From contig JACBFI010000024.1 in NCBI GenBank assembly GCA_013391385.1, positions 1-51,701 on the forward strand: a stretch of 51,701 bases of DNA. The letters are read 5' to 3'. Positions 35,717-44,765 of the stretch are shown here, piece after piece; the first letter of the stretch is position 1, and each line of letters starts with the position of its first letter. Below the pieces are notes generated by a model. It saw nothing but the letters and a program-made list of their open reading frames with translations. It did not search any database and had not been told where the DNA came from. The position numbers and the translations under genes are program-made. Origin of the DNA: Sediminibacterium sp. Gen4 (lineage in GTDB: Bacteria; Bacteroidota; Bacteroidia; Chitinophagales; Chitinophagaceae).

Positions 35717-36967
35717 TTATTTTGTTCTAATCGCTACCACCGGATCCATTCTTGCTGCGATAGATGCCGGAATAATTCCTGAAATAATCCCTAGTCCAAT
35801 ACAAATACTCAACGCTAGAATGATAATATTGGGTGCAATATAAATGGGGAATGGAAGTACCGCACTCAACACCAAGGACATCAACCAAACCAATGCAAGT
35901 CCGATCAATCCACCTATGATACATAAGAATGCACTCTCTAATAAAAACTCAGTAAGAATGGTCCTTCTTTTCGCTCCAATCGCTTTTTTCAATCCAATTT
36001 GACTGGTTCTTTCCCTTACCGTTACAAACATAATATTGGCTACCCCAAATGCACCAACAATCAAACTCAAACCCGCAATTGCCCAACCACCTGCACTCAC
36101 TTGTCCAAAGAAACCACTTACCTGCTCACTGAATTGTGCCACATCATTGCAGGAAAAATTGTTTTCTTCTGCCGGACTCAACCTTCTCAGTTGTCGCATC
36201 ACACCCGTTAGTTCATCTGCCAATGCTGCGGAAGAGATATTGGGTTTACCTTGTACCATGATGACCGGACTATTCAAATCCGGATTGTACACACTGGCGA
36301 AATAATTATAGGAAACCAATACAGATTGATCATAATCAAATCCTCCCACAAAGCTTTGACCTTGCTTCTTCACCACACCCACTATATTCAATCGTTTACC
36401 ATTATAGCTGATCTGTTTACCTACTGCCTTTTGAGGAGAGCCAAATAATTGTTCAGCAACAAAAAATCCAATCACCGCAGAGGTTGTACCACGTAAAAAT
36501 TCTGCCTCATTCAAATAACGTCCTTGGTCGATCTCAATCGTCTGAATAGCATTGTATTCTTGTGTGATACCATAAAGATTGATATTGCTGAGAATATTGT
36601 CTTTGTAACTGATATTAGATGTGGTAGATACAAAAAAGGCGATATTACTGGCCAACTGACTTTTTGTTTTGATAAAGCTCATCTCCGCTTCTTTCATGGC
36701 CGGACGCTTCACAAATTTCCACCAAGGATAATCGGGACCACCGCCACTGTAATCCCATTTATCAATATAGATCGTATTATTACCAAATGCTTTGATATCA
36801 TTCTGTACTTTTCTTTCTAGGCTATCTACAGTCGCCAATACACCAATAATGCAGAAAATACCAATGGTAATGCCAAACAGCGATAAAAAAGTACGTAGTT
36901 TATTGACCCTCAACTCTTGAAGTGCCATCCGGAAACTATTCCATAATATGCTGAGCAGCTTAAACAT
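35717..36967 (-). CDS. MacB/FtsX-type ABC transporter permease
   Basis: From the ATG at 36967 (MFKLLSILWNSF) the product has 416 residues. It has the MacB layout: an N-terminal helix (about 22-48; LRTFLSLFGITIGIFCIIGVL), a large periplasmic MacB_PCD domain (about 50-280), and three C-terminal helices in the FtsX domain (GLSLIVGAFGVANIMFVTV, FLCIIGGLIGLALVWLMSLV, IILALSICIGLGIISGIIPA). VRERTSQIGLKKAIGAKR is the coupling segment that touches the ATPase. No ATPase gene is adjacent, so the partner is elsewhere. Such permeases drive mechanotransmission of peptides, lipoproteins or drugs. The upstream extension to 37036 is unlikely because a -7 box lies three bases before this ATG. Confidence 0.9.
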   Translation of the reverse strand: MFKLLSILWNSFRMALQELRVNKLRTFLSLFGITIGIFCIIGVLATVDSLERKVQNDIKAFGNNTIYIDKWDYSGGGPDYPWWKFVKRPAMKEAEMSFIKTKSQLASNIAFFVSTTSNISYKDNILSNINLYGITQEYNAIQTIEIDQGRYLNEAEFLRGTTSAVIGFFVAEQLFGSPQKAVGKQISYNGKRLNIVGVVKKQGQSFVGGFDYDQSVLVSYNYFASVYNPDLNSPVIMVQGKPNISSAALADELTGVMRQLRRLSPAEENNFSCNDVAQFSEQVSGFFGQVSAGGWAIAGLSLIVGAFGVANIMFVTVRERTSQIGLKKAIGAKRRTILTEFLLESAFLCIIGGLIGLALVWLMSLVLSAVLPFPIYIAPNIIILALSICIGLGIISGIIPASIAARMDPVVAIRTK

Positions 36968-36970
36968 ATC

Positions 36971-36978
36971 CAAATGTA
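36971..36978 (-). promoter_or_regulatory. -7 box TACATTTG for the permease gene
   Basis: This is an exact consensus match, with only GAT between the box and the ATG at 36967. It implies a leaderless transcript. Confidence 0.5.
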
Positions 36979-37210
36979 AGGTGTGAACAGGAATAGATGG
37001 TGAGAATTTTATGGATGGGAAAGCATAAAAAGACAAGTATTGCTTTCCATGTAACTGAAATGTTCAAAGAGCATGACCACAAGGCTATTTCAAGTTCAAC
37101 AACATAAAAAACAGGCATAAAAACGAGAACAATTGCTCATTTCCTATTGTTTATCAACATTATGCATGAAAAAAGTTTTTCGTTTGAGAAATAGCTATCT
37201 CCTTCTGTGC

Positions 37211-37218
37211 TATTTTTG
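37211..37218 (+). promoter_or_regulatory. -7 box TATTTTTG for sdhCAB
   Basis: This is an exact TAnnTTTG match 30 bases upstream of the sdhC ATG. A TTTG at 37183-37186 could be the -33 element, although the 24-base spacing is slightly long. The rest of 37037-37210 shows nothing else. Confidence 0.55.
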
Positions 37219-37248
37219 CAGCGATTTCTTAAAACATAAACTTGCGAT

Positions 37249-37917
37249 ATGACCTGGAAACAAGTATTTATTTCATCAGTTGGAAAGAAGCTGGTCATGG
37301 GACTTACCGGTATTTTCCTGATCCTCTTTCTAATCGTTCATGCCGGATTGAATGCCTGTATTTGGGCCAATGATGGAGGTGAAATGTTTTTACATGCAGC
37401 CCATTTCATGGGTGGTAACTGGGTTCCACGCATTCTTGAGATCGGACTTTTTGTAGGGTTTATCCTCCATATCTATCAGGGTTACCTCTTAACTGTTGAG
37501 AATAGAAAGAAACGCTCTGTAGGTTATGCAGTTGCTTACAGCGATGGCAGCAAATGGTATAGCCGTAGTATGGGACTGTTGGGTACATTGATCTTGTTAT
37601 TCCTGATCATGCATATGTCTCATTTCTGGTTTCCTAACAGATCCAATCAAGGATTCCTTTTAGGTCCGGAAATCAATTTATATGAAAAAATGAAAACAGA
37701 GTTCAGCGTTCTGTGGGTTGTCATTGTATATGTGATCGGTTGTATTTCGCTGGCTTATCATTTGGCACATGGATTCCAGAGTGCTTTCAAAACACTTGGT
37801 GTTCACAATAAAAAGTATAACAAAATGCTGGTAAGTATCGGATATGGATTCTCAGTGATTGTTCCACTGGTTTTCGCGATGATGCCTATTAGTTTTTATT
37901 TTAAATGGATTCAATAG
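37249..37917 (+). CDS. sdhC: Succinate dehydrogenase cytochrome b subunit
   Basis: This is the membrane anchor of complex II (single-subunit, di-heme type B as in Bacteroides/Wolinella). The 222-residue product has five hydrophobic helices. Heme-ligand histidines are in LIVHAGLNA, FLHAAHFMG, FILHIYQGY, MHMSHFW and YHLAHGFQSAF. Electrons from SdhB pass through it to menaquinone. It is first in the operon sdhC-sdhA-sdhB, with a perfect -7 box upstream, and is followed directly by a 27-bp inverted repeat before sdhA. Confidence 0.94.
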   Translation: MTWKQVFISSVGKKLVMGLTGIFLILFLIVHAGLNACIWANDGGEMFLHAAHFMGGNWVPRILEIGLFVGFILHIYQGYLLTVENRKKRSVGYAVAYSDGSKWYSRSMGLLGTLILLFLIMHMSHFWFPNRSNQGFLLGPEINLYEKMKTEFSVLWVVIVYVIGCISLAYHLAHGFQSAFKTLGVHNKKYNKMLVSIGYGFSVIVPLVFAMMPISFYFKWIQ

Positions 37918-37986
37918 GTGAATGGTCAATTGTGAATTGTGAATGGAGTAGCAATAAATTTCACAATTCACAATTGACCATTCACC
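37917..37986. repeat. Perfect 27-bp inverted repeat between sdhC and sdhA
   Basis: The arm 37917-37943 (starts GGTGAATGGTCAATTGTG) and its exact complement 37960-37986 flank a 16-base loop. The arm starts on the last base of the sdhC stop codon. The words GTGAATTGTGAA repeat inside the arm. It sits inside an operon, so it must affect RNA stability or relative expression rather than simply end the transcript. Confidence 0.85.
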
Positions 37987-38017
37987 ACTCACTTTTTCAC
38001 TTCAAAAATCGTCTCGT

Positions 38018-39991
38018 ATGCTGAATGCGAAAATTCCCGCAGGACCTTTAGAAAGTAAATGGACAGATTACAAAGGACATTGTAAGTTGGTGAATCCTGC
38101 CAACAAACGTAAGTTGGAAGTGATTATCGTAGGTACCGGTCTTGCCGGCGCATCTGCTGCCGCATCTTTGGGCGAACTAGGTTATAAAGTGAAAGCATTT
38201 TGCTTCCAAGATTCACCTCGTCGTGCTCACTCGATCGCTGCACAAGGTGGTATCAATGCTGCCAAAAACTATCAAAATGATGGCGATAGCGTTTTCCGCC
38301 TTTTTTATGATACAATCAAAGGAGGCGACTATCGTGCCCGCGAAGCCAATGTGCATCGTCTGGCTGAAGTGAGTGCCAATATCATTGACCAATGCGTGGC
38401 CCAAGGTGTTCCTTTTGCACGTGAATATGGTGGATTATTGAGTAACCGTTCATTTGGTGGTACGCAAGTGCAAAGAACTTTCTATGCTGCCGGACAAACC
38501 GGACAGCAATTATTGATAGGTGCTTATCAAGCTTTAGAGCGTCAGGTGGCATTGGGTAATGTAAAGATGTACAGCCGTCATGAAATGCTCGAGATCGTTA
38601 AGATCGATGGTAAAGCACGTGGTATTATTGCTCGCGATTTAGTGAGTGGTAAATTGGAACGTCACTTTGGTCATGCAGTATTGCTTTGTTCAGGTGGTTA
38701 CGGTAATGTCTTCTATCTGTCAACCAATGCCATGGGAAGTAATGTAACTGCAGCATGGAAAGCACACAAACAAGGGGCTTTGTTCGGCAACCCTTGCTTT
38801 ACACAGATTCACCCAACTTGTATTCCGGTGAGTGGAGATCATCAGTCTAAATTGACATTGATGTCAGAATCGCTGCGAAATGACGGTCGAATCTGGGTGC
38901 CTAAAAAACAAAATGATACAAGAAAAGCGACGGATATTCCTGAAGAGGAAAGAGATTATTATCTGGAGAGAAGATACCCTGCATTCGGCAACCTGGTACC
39001 AAGAGACGTAGCATCTCGAGCTGCGAAAGAAAGATGTGATGCGGGTTATGGTGTAGGTTCATCAAAGCAGGCTGTTTATCTGGATTATGCTTCTGCCATT
39101 GAAAGATACGGACGCACAGAAGCCAATAAGCAAGGAAAGAGCAATGCCGGCATGGAAGAGATCATTTCGATGGGTAAAGAAGTGGTGAAAGAGAAATATG
39201 GCAACCTGTTTGATATGTATGAAAAGATCACAGGTGAAAATCCATACGAAGTTCCGATGCGCATCTACCCTGCTGTTCACTATACCATGGGTGGATTGTG
39301 GGTAGACTATGAATTACAAACCACTGTTCCGGGATTGTATGCTTTAGGGGAAGCCAATTTTAGTGATCATGGTGCCAACCGTTTGGGTGCTTCTGCACTG
39401 ATGCAGGGATTGGCTGATGGTTACTTTGTGATTCCATATACCATTGGTAATTATCTGGCAGACGAAATTTATAGCAAAGCAATTGCTACTGATCATCCTG
39501 CATTTGCGGAAGCAGAAAAAGCGGTGAATGATCGTATTCATCAGTTGATGAACATTAAAGGAAAACAAACTGTAGAAAGCTTCCATAAGCGTTTGGGTAA
39601 GATCATGTGGGATAAATGCGGTATGGCGAGAAACGAACAAGGATTGAAGCAAGCCATCGCAGAGATCCAGGCATTGAAGAAAGAGTTTTGGAGTGATGTA
39701 CGTATACCGGGTGAAATTGAACAAATGAATCCGGAGTTGGATAAAGCCAATCGCGTTGCAGACTTTATTGAGTTAGGAGAACTGATGTGTATAGACGCAT
39801 TGAACCGTAATGAAAGTTGTGGCGGTCACTTCCGTGAAGAATCTCAAACAGAAGAAGGGGAAGCTTTGCGTGATGATGCTAACTTTATGTACGTAGCTGC
39901 CTGGGAGTTCAAAGGTGAACATGCCTGGGAACTACACAAAGAAGCATTGAATTATGATGTAATTAAGCCAAGTCAGCGGAATTATAAGTAG
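38018..39991 (+). CDS. sdhA: Succinate dehydrogenase flavoprotein subunit
   Basis: This is the catalytic subunit of complex II, oxidising succinate with covalent FAD. The 657-residue product has the FAD-binding [17 protein letters not shown] (about residues 37-53), the flavin-attachment block [17 protein letters not shown] (about 67-83) with the FAD-linked His, and the substrate-side HPTCIP (about 269-274) and GGLWVDY (about 426-432). The C-terminal region ([25 protein letters not shown]) matches the Bacteroidota-type enzyme. It is separated from sdhC by the inverted repeat and from sdhB by a GxxExxY gene. Confidence 0.97.
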   Translation: MLNAKIPAGPLESKWTDYKGHCKLVNPANKRKLEVIIVGTGLAGASAAASLGELGYKVKAFCFQDSPRRAHSIAAQGGINAAKNYQNDGDSVFRLFYDTIKGGDYRAREANVHRLAEVSANIIDQCVAQGVPFAREYGGLLSNRSFGGTQVQRTFYAAGQTGQQLLIGAYQALERQVALGNVKMYSRHEMLEIVKIDGKARGIIARDLVSGKLERHFGHAVLLCSGGYGNVFYLSTNAMGSNVTAAWKAHKQGALFGNPCFTQIHPTCIPVSGDHQSKLTLMSESLRNDGRIWVPKKQNDTRKATDIPEEERDYYLERRYPAFGNLVPRDVASRAAKERCDAGYGVGSSKQAVYLDYASAIERYGRTEANKQGKSNAGMEEIISMGKEVVKEKYGNLFDMYEKITGENPYEVPMRIYPAVHYTMGGLWVDYELQTTVPGLYALGEANFSDHGANRLGASALMQGLADGYFVIPYTIGNYLADEIYSKAIATDHPAFAEAEKAVNDRIHQLMNIKGKQTVESFHKRLGKIMWDKCGMARNEQGLKQAIAEIQALKKEFWSDVRIPGEIEQMNPELDKANRVADFIELGELMCIDALNRNESCGGHFREESQTEEGEALRDDANFMYVAAWEFKGEHAWELHKEALNYDVIKPSQRNYK

Positions 39992-39998
39992 AATGATA

Positions 39999-40054
39999 GG
40001 CCGCAGATTTTTATGATTGATTATGATCATAATGAATCATAAAAATCTGCGGCC
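39999..40054. repeat. 28-bp inverted repeat between sdhA and GxxExxY gene
   Basis: GGCCGCAGATTTTTATGATT... (39999-40026) pairs with 40027-40054 with one mismatch and no loop. It is the left flank of the GxxExxY insertion. A half copy of the same arm lies at 50009-50037. Confidence 0.85.
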
Positions 40055-40116
40055 CATAAATAATCCATTGGAAAGAAAAGGCGAGTGATTTATTACTTAC
40101 CTAAAATTTCCTATCT

Positions 40117-40512
40117 ATGGATGAAAATTTCAAACACACAGCTCTTACAAATAAGATAATAAAATGCTTTTACACTGTTTATAATCATCTTGGGTTTGGT
40201 TTTTTAGAGAAGGTCTATGAAAAAGCACTTTTAATAGAACTTAGAAAAGAAGGTTTGAGTGCATCAAGACAAACTCAATTAAAAGTGTTTTATAATCAAA
40301 TAGAAGTAGGTGATTATTTTGCAGACATAGTTGTTGAAAATGAAGTTATCATTGAAGTTAAAGCTGCTGAAGGATTGATTGAAATTCATGAAGCGCAATT
40401 AACTAATTATTTGAAAGCAACAAACATTGAAGTCGGACTCTTACTTAACTTTGGTAAAACACCACAGTTTAAGAGAAAGGTCTTCAGTAATAAATACAAG
40501 AAACACTTATAA
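40117..40512 (+). CDS. GxxExxY family protein
   Basis: The 131-residue product has the family motif GFLEKVYEKAL (G-x-x-E-x-x-Y; about residues 29-39). A PD-(D/E)xK-like core follows: ADIVVENEVIIEVKA (about 69-83) has the Asp and the ExK pair. The family is thought to be nuclease-like, but its function is unproven. The gene lies between sdhA and sdhB, a place where it is not expected, and its DNA is clearly more AT-rich than the sdh genes. It is bounded on the left by a strong inverted repeat, and sdhB begins ten bases after its stop. It was probably inserted into the operon. Confidence 0.88.
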   Translation: MDENFKHTALTNKIIKCFYTVYNHLGFGFLEKVYEKALLIELRKEGLSASRQTQLKVFYNQIEVGDYFADIVVENEVIIEVKAAEGLIEIHEAQLTNYLKATNIEVGLLLNFGKTPQFKRKVFSNKYKKHL

Positions 40513-40521
40513 CATCGTGAT

Positions 40522-41283
40522 ATGGAACACTACCACATGAATTTGAATCTCAAAGTTTGGAGACAAAAGAATAACCAATCAAAAGGAGAGTTTAAATTAT
40601 ATCGAGTTGAAAACATTTCTTCTGAAATGAGTTTTCTGGAAATGTTCGATGTGTTAAATGAACAGCTCATCCGCGACGGAGAAGATCCTGTTACGTTTGA
40701 TCATGATTGTCGTGAAGGTATTTGTGGAGCTTGTTCCATGTATATCAATGGAAAACCCCATGGTCCATGGCAGGCCAATACCACCTGTCAGTTGCACATG
40801 CGTGCTTTCAAAGATGGTGATACGATTGTAGTAGAACCATGGAGAGCCAATGCCTTCCCTGTGATCAAAGATTTGATGGTAGATCGTTCTGCTTTCGATC
40901 GCATTATTCAAGCCGGTGGTTATATCAGCGTGAATACCGGTAATGCTGTAGATGGTAATGCCTTACCCATTGAAAAAGATAAAGCAGACAGTTCATTCGC
41001 AGCGGCGATGTGTATTGGCTGTGGTGCTTGTGTGGCTGCTTGTAAGAATAGTTCAGCGATGTTATTCCTTAGTGCAAAAGTGTCGCACCTCGCATTATTA
41101 CCACAAGGTGCACCAGAACGTAAAACCCGTGTCATGAACATGGTAGCGCAAATGGATAAAGAAGGTTTCGGCGCATGTACCAATACCGGTGCCTGTGAAG
41201 CAACTTGTCCAAAAGAAATTTCCATCAGCAATATCGCTCGCTTGAATCAGGAGTATTTGATGGCGAGTTTGACGGCGGAGTAA
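40522..41283 (+). CDS. sdhB: Succinate dehydrogenase iron-sulfur subunit
   Basis: This subunit carries electrons from FAD to the quinone site. The 253-residue product has the [2Fe-2S] ligands in [15 protein letters not shown] (about residues 68-81) and TTCQLH, the [4Fe-4S] set in [12 protein letters not shown] (about 165-176), and the [3Fe-4S]/[4Fe-4S] set in [15 protein letters not shown] (about 218-232). All expected cysteines are present. A start at 40537 ([10 protein letters not shown]) is also possible and would resemble other SdhB N-termini. It is the last gene of the operon, ending before a perfect 19-bp terminator stem. Confidence 0.96.
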   Translation: MEHYHMNLNLKVWRQKNNQSKGEFKLYRVENISSEMSFLEMFDVLNEQLIRDGEDPVTFDHDCREGICGACSMYINGKPHGPWQANTTCQLHMRAFKDGDTIVVEPWRANAFPVIKDLMVDRSAFDRIIQAGGYISVNTGNAVDGNALPIEKDKADSSFAAAMCIGCGACVAACKNSSAMLFLSAKVSHLALLPQGAPERKTRVMNMVAQMDKEGFGACTNTGACEATCPKEISISNIARLNQEYLMASLTAE

Positions 41284-41316
41284 ACAGCTGCAAGCCGCAA
41301 GCTTCAAGCTGCAAGT

Positions 41317-41366
41317 AATAAAATGAAGAGAGCACCTGAATTATCAAGTGCTCTCTTCATTTTATT
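41317..41366. terminator. Perfect 19-bp stem, two-way terminator
   Basis: AATAAAATGAAGAGAGCAC (41317-41335) and its exact complement (41348-41366) flank a 12-base loop. It lies between the convergent sdhB and DUF4199 genes. Outside it is a second nested pair: GCTTCAAGCTGC (about 41301-41312) against GCAGCTTGAAGC (41403-41414). Confidence 0.85.
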
Positions 41367-41434
41367 CAGATATAAGTACACAGAAGTATCAATATTTCAC
41401 ATGCAGCTTGAAGCGTGAAGCTTGCAGCCCTCTT

Positions 41435-41947
41435 TTATTTTCTCTTCAACAAAAAAGCACTCACCAAAGAAACCAACAATCCTACCGGTAAAATTTCCGC
41501 ATAGGTCATGAGGGCATTGAATAGCGGATTTTTATACCATTTTGCAAAACTGGCCATTTCGGCTGTCTGTTTGGCCAACTCAGCCTCGGTGGCTCCAGCA
41601 GCTTTTGCTTTTGCAAGCTCTACCTCTGCATATTTTTCTGCAAAATCAGGGAAGAAATAAAAGTATTCTACCAACCAGGTAGCTACATAAAAAGTAGAGG
41701 CGATCAATGCGATCAATAGTCCGATCTTAAAGGCTTTTCCAAAACTAATCAGTCCATTATTGTATCGGTCGCGGAAGCTTTTGATACCGACAAAAATAAA
41801 AGCAAAGGCTAGAATCATGGATGCGTATCCATAGATCATTCCGTTTTCATGATCGCCGGAAGATTTAAAATACATGGTAGAAGCTACCATCAATACACTG
41901 ACGATCAATCCGGCAATAATGCCATTGACAAGAACCACTTTTTTCAT
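41435..41947 (-). CDS. DUF4199 membrane protein
   Basis: The 170-residue product has four hydrophobic segments: about residues 5-25, 37-58, 72-92 and 143-166. The SFGKAFKIGLLIALIAS block is diagnostic of DUF4199, a Bacteroidota inner-membrane family of unknown function. A charged, Ala/Glu-rich soluble segment (AEKYAEVELAKAKAAGATEA) lies between helices 3 and 4. The LuxR-type regulator follows upstream on the same strand, with 118 bases between them. Confidence 0.85.
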   Translation of the reverse strand: MKKVVLVNGIIAGLIVSVLMVASTMYFKSSGDHENGMIYGYASMILAFAFIFVGIKSFRDRYNNGLISFGKAFKIGLLIALIASTFYVATWLVEYFYFFPDFAEKYAEVELAKAKAAGATEAELAKQTAEMASFAKWYKNPLFNALMTYAEILPVGLLVSLVSAFLLKRK

Positions 41948-42065
41948 ATGTGTTGGTTTAGGGTGATAAATGAACTGCTAAAGTCGGATGTCTACCTATC
42001 TTTTCGTTCATACTTTCGGGTGATTTTGATGATCCTGTCCGGAAATCATCCAAAAGCATGAACTG

Positions 42066-42539
42066 TTAGGCGATCAAACCGATCTTTTTTGCTTTTTCAA
42101 CTGCTTGCGTTCTTCTTTGCACATCCAGTTTTTCAAAAATTCGTGCTGCATGGGTCTTCACCGTATTCAACGATACAAATAATTGAGCGCCTATTTCCTG
42201 ATTACTCATCCCCTGCGACATCAATTGCAAAACTTCTAATTCTCTTTCACTGATACCCAATTCCTCCATTTCTTTTCTATTGATTTCAAAAGGAAGGGAA
42301 GGATCACGATACACTGTTTTTTCTATGATACGGGTTTCTGTTTTAGGCTGCGTAAGTTTTTGGGATAACCAAATTCCCAATCCGGTGAAAAATAAAGCGA
42401 TGATTCCTGCATAGATCTCAAAAGAATGTTCATAGATCAGGAATTTCAACTCCAACCATCTTAATAATAGCAAGAGAATCGCCAGCGATAACCCATACAA
42501 TCCAACCGTTTTGTATTTATTGAAAAAACTTGTTTTCAT
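42066..42539 (-). CDS. Membrane-anchored LuxR-type HTH regulator
   Basis: The 157-residue product has two N-terminal membrane helices (about residues 10-27 and 38-57; LYGLSLAILLLLLRWLEL and YAGIIALFFTGLGIWLS). A C-terminal LuxR/FixJ HTH follows (about 92-152; LGISERELEVLQLMSQGMSNQEIGAQLFVSLNTVKTHAARIFEKL). No receiver or ligand-binding domain is present, so it is a minimal membrane-tethered DNA-binding protein. It may control the DUF4199 gene just downstream. Confidence 0.88.
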   Translation of the reverse strand: MKTSFFNKYKTVGLYGLSLAILLLLLRWLELKFLIYEHSFEIYAGIIALFFTGLGIWLSQKLTQPKTETRIIEKTVYRDPSLPFEINRKEMEELGISERELEVLQLMSQGMSNQEIGAQLFVSLNTVKTHAARIFEKLDVQRRTQAVEKAKKIGLIA

Positions 42540-42580
42540 CTTCTCTAAGATAATAACTCCGCTTCAAAACCCCGCAGTGT

Positions 42581-42588
42581 TACCTTTG
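42581..42588 (+). promoter_or_regulatory. -7 box TACCTTTG for trmN6
   Basis: This is an exact consensus match; only CACC separates it from the ATG at 42593, so the mRNA would be leaderless. Confidence 0.5.
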
Positions 42589-42592
42589 CACC

Positions 42593-43324
42593 ATGCCTAA
42601 CTCCTATTTCCAGTTCAAGCAATTCACGATTCATCAGGATCGATGTGCCATGAAAGTGTGTACGGATGCTTGTTTGTTCGGAGCCTGGGTGGGGAGGAAA
42701 GTGAGCAGTTGGCAGATGACCTTTGACAGGAAGAATTATAGTAGGGCTTTGGATATTGGAACGGGTACGGGATTACTGTCCTTGATGCTTGCGCAAAAAA
42801 ACGATTGCTGGATTGATGCCATCGACATCAACCACTCCGCTGCTCAACAAGCAGAAGAAAACATACAAGATTCCAAATGGAAGGATCAAATAACCGTACA
42901 CACTATCAATATACTGGAGTGGAAGAGCGAACCTTATGATCTTATCATTTCCAATCCACCTTTTTATGAGAACGATCTTAAAAGTCCGGATACAGATCGC
43001 AACCTGGCTTTACATGATAGCGGATTAACCCTGGTTACATTATTTGAACAGGTGGCCCGTTTACTACAACCCCATGGCAGATTTGCATTGCTGCTACCCG
43101 CACATAGACGAACAGAAGCCATGGATCTGGCAAAACAATATGACTGGATAGCAACTGAAACGGTAGAAGTTTGTCAGACAGAAAAACATACGCCTTTTCG
43201 GGCGATGTTTTGGTTTGAGAAAGGTATTGCTGCCAGTGAAGCAAAAAGAATGCAGATCAAAGAAAATGGAGTGTATACTGAGGGTTTTGTGGATTTGTTG
43301 AGGGATTATTATTTAGCATTTTAG
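42593..43324 (+). CDS. trmN6: tRNA1(Val) (adenine37-N6)-methyltransferase
   Basis: The enzyme methylates A37 of tRNA-Val. The 243-residue product has the N-terminal FKQFTIHQDRCAMKVCTDACLFGAW, motif I LDIGTGTGLLSLMLAQ (about residues 53-68), and the catalytic NPPF (about 121-124; ISNPPFYEND). Between GAW and LDIG it carries about 11 more residues than E. coli YfiC (VSSWQMTFDRKNYSR). That stretch is encoded by DNA containing CAGTTGGCAG and TTTGACAGG, words also seen in the tsaD repeat. The frame is kept, so the protein is probably functional. It has a leaderless-type promoter. Confidence 0.92.
   Translation: MPNSYFQFKQFTIHQDRCAMKVCTDACLFGAWVGRKVSSWQMTFDRKNYSRALDIGTGTGLLSLMLAQKNDCWIDAIDINHSAAQQAEENIQDSKWKDQITVHTINILEWKSEPYDLIISNPPFYENDLKSPDTDRNLALHDSGLTLVTLFEQVARLLQPHGRFALLLPAHRRTEAMDLAKQYDWIATETVEVCQTEKHTPFRAMFWFEKGIAASEAKRMQIKENGVYTEGFVDLLRDYYLAF
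42698..42739. repeat. Repeat-word insertion inside trmN6
   Basis: This stretch contains CAGTTGGCAG (42706-42715) and TTTGACAGG (42722-42730), the word types of the tsaD repeat at 35436-35465. It coincides with the extra 11 or so residues relative to E. coli YfiC. Confidence 0.5.
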
Positions 43325-43388
43325 TTGCCACTGAGGACACTGAAATACACAGAAACGATTCAGTGCTTCTCTGTGCCCTCAGTGGCAA
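43325..43388. repeat. Inverted repeat with CTGTGCCCTCAGTGGCA arm
   Basis: TTGCCACTGAGGACAC (43325-43340) pairs with GTGCCCTCAGTGGCAA (43373-43388) with one mismatch. It lies between the convergent trmN6 and dehydrogenase genes. The 18-base word TCTGTGCCCTCAGTGGCA is identical to the one at 22071-22088. Confidence 0.8.
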
Positions 43389-43393
43389 TCAAA

Positions 43394-44593
43394 TTAATGA
43401 GCCGCATAATCCGCTAAATAATCAAAATAAGTAGTCAGCTTCCCTTTTGAAAGAATCGTAGCACGATCAATGGTTTCACTTCCGCCATTTCTGATATCTT
43501 CCAGTACATATTTAATCAACTGTTCACCAAAATATTTACTGGCATCACGAGGCAATTCATTGGGTAAATTACCTACTGCCATTACATCTATACTGCCAGA
43601 CAAATAAGGTGCAGTTTTTTCAAATGAAGATCGATCCACTCCATACACCGGATCATCAATAGTACCATCACCCAGGTTACAGGGAACGCTACCACCTTTA
43701 TCATCGGTGATATCTGCAATGGTTTGAATGCGAAAATCAGCAGCACGCAGGTCATCCATTTCAAAGAGTCGAGGAATATTGTGATCCCAGTAAATACCAT
43801 TCATGAGAATATCCGTATCAGCACAATATTGTTTGAAAATGCATTCATATTCTTCCGGATGGTTGTGAAAATGATCTCGCTGATATGTGCGATTGACTTT
43901 ATGACGGTACAAATCGCTTCCCTTCAAATGTACATATACCGGATAAGTAAATGAGCGGTTCAGGTATTCATCGGGTTCTACTTCCTGTACATCCATCAGG
44001 TTCATGATCTCCAAAATACCATGAGCAACCCGCCCACTCCCGGTTACAGCAATTTTGATATTGGGTAGTTTGAGCCCGAAATAAGTATGAATCAATTCTC
44101 GGTAATCTTTTACTTCCACTACCCTATTTAAATGATAAGCGCCCGTTCTTTTTCCATAACACATGATGCCATTATGTGCCCCAACAATACCGGCAAAAAA
44201 TCCAAAGCCAATGATGCGTTGTCCATCCGTATGTTCCAGACATTCATAATCAACCAATGTGATATTTTTATCCATCATGGCATGTAATAAAGCCTGGTTA
44301 TAGGGCTGTTTTTTCTTGGTATGAGAAAAAAACAGGTAGGTTTTATTCGGAATCAGCATGCTCACGGGCACTTCTTTGATACCCAGCAAAATCGAACAGT
44401 CAGATAAATCATCAGTCACTTCAATCCCGGCATCTTGGTACTCCTGATCAGAAAAACATCGGTTAGGCGATTGTTGTACCCGTATTTTCAGCCCCTGCAC
44501 ATTTTTTTGCAGCCATTTACATTGTCCGGGCGTAAGCGCCACCCGATTATCCGCCGGAATTTTTCCCTCTCTAATAAGTCCGATAACGAGCAT
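43394..44593 (-). CDS. Alanine/saccharopine dehydrogenase-like NAD(P) oxidoreductase
   Basis: From the ATG at 44593 (MLVIGLIREGKIPADNRVAL) the product has 399 residues; the longer frame to 44611 would need a TTG start. The N-terminal domain begins REGKIPADNRVALTP, as in alanine dehydrogenase and lysine-forming saccharopine dehydrogenase (LYS1 type). A Rossmann segment IKIAVTGSGRVAHGILEIM (about residues 184-202) binds the dinucleotide. The order and length match the AlaDH/PNT-N superfamily. LYS1-like enzymes are common in Bacteroidota, but lysine biosynthesis genes are not next to it. The exact substrate cannot be decided from sequence alone. Confidence 0.85.
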   Translation of the reverse strand: MLVIGLIREGKIPADNRVALTPGQCKWLQKNVQGLKIRVQQSPNRCFSDQEYQDAGIEVTDDLSDCSILLGIKEVPVSMLIPNKTYLFFSHTKKKQPYNQALLHAMMDKNITLVDYECLEHTDGQRIIGFGFFAGIVGAHNGIMCYGKRTGAYHLNRVVEVKDYRELIHTYFGLKLPNIKIAVTGSGRVAHGILEIMNLMDVQEVEPDEYLNRSFTYPVYVHLKGSDLYRHKVNRTYQRDHFHNHPEEYECIFKQYCADTDILMNGIYWDHNIPRLFEMDDLRAADFRIQTIADITDDKGGSVPCNLGDGTIDDPVYGVDRSSFEKTAPYLSGSIDVMAVGNLPNELPRDASKYFGEQLIKYVLEDIRNGGSETIDRATILSKGKLTTYFDYLADYAAH

Positions 44594-44700
44594 TGGAGTA
44601 ATTTTGAGCAAGATAATGTTTTAGGAGGAGTGAAAAGGGAGAAGTGTCCACAGGACTCCTTTGGAGAAAGGTGAAAAGGGATTCAATATTATACAATCCT

Positions 44701-44761
44701 TTGACTTTTCACTTTTGACTTTTCACTTTTGACTTCTCACTTTTGACTTTTGACTTTTCAC
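44701..44761. repeat. Direct short-word repeats (TGACTTTTCACTTT)
   Basis: About five tandem variants of TGACTTTTCACTTT, TGACTTCTCACTTT and TGACTTT fill the region up to four bases before the hscB ATG. They lie between divergent genes, so they are not a terminator. Part of the reverse complement (AAAAGTCAAAAGTCAA) occurs at 49135-49150. Confidence 0.7.
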
Positions 44762-44765
44762 GCCC

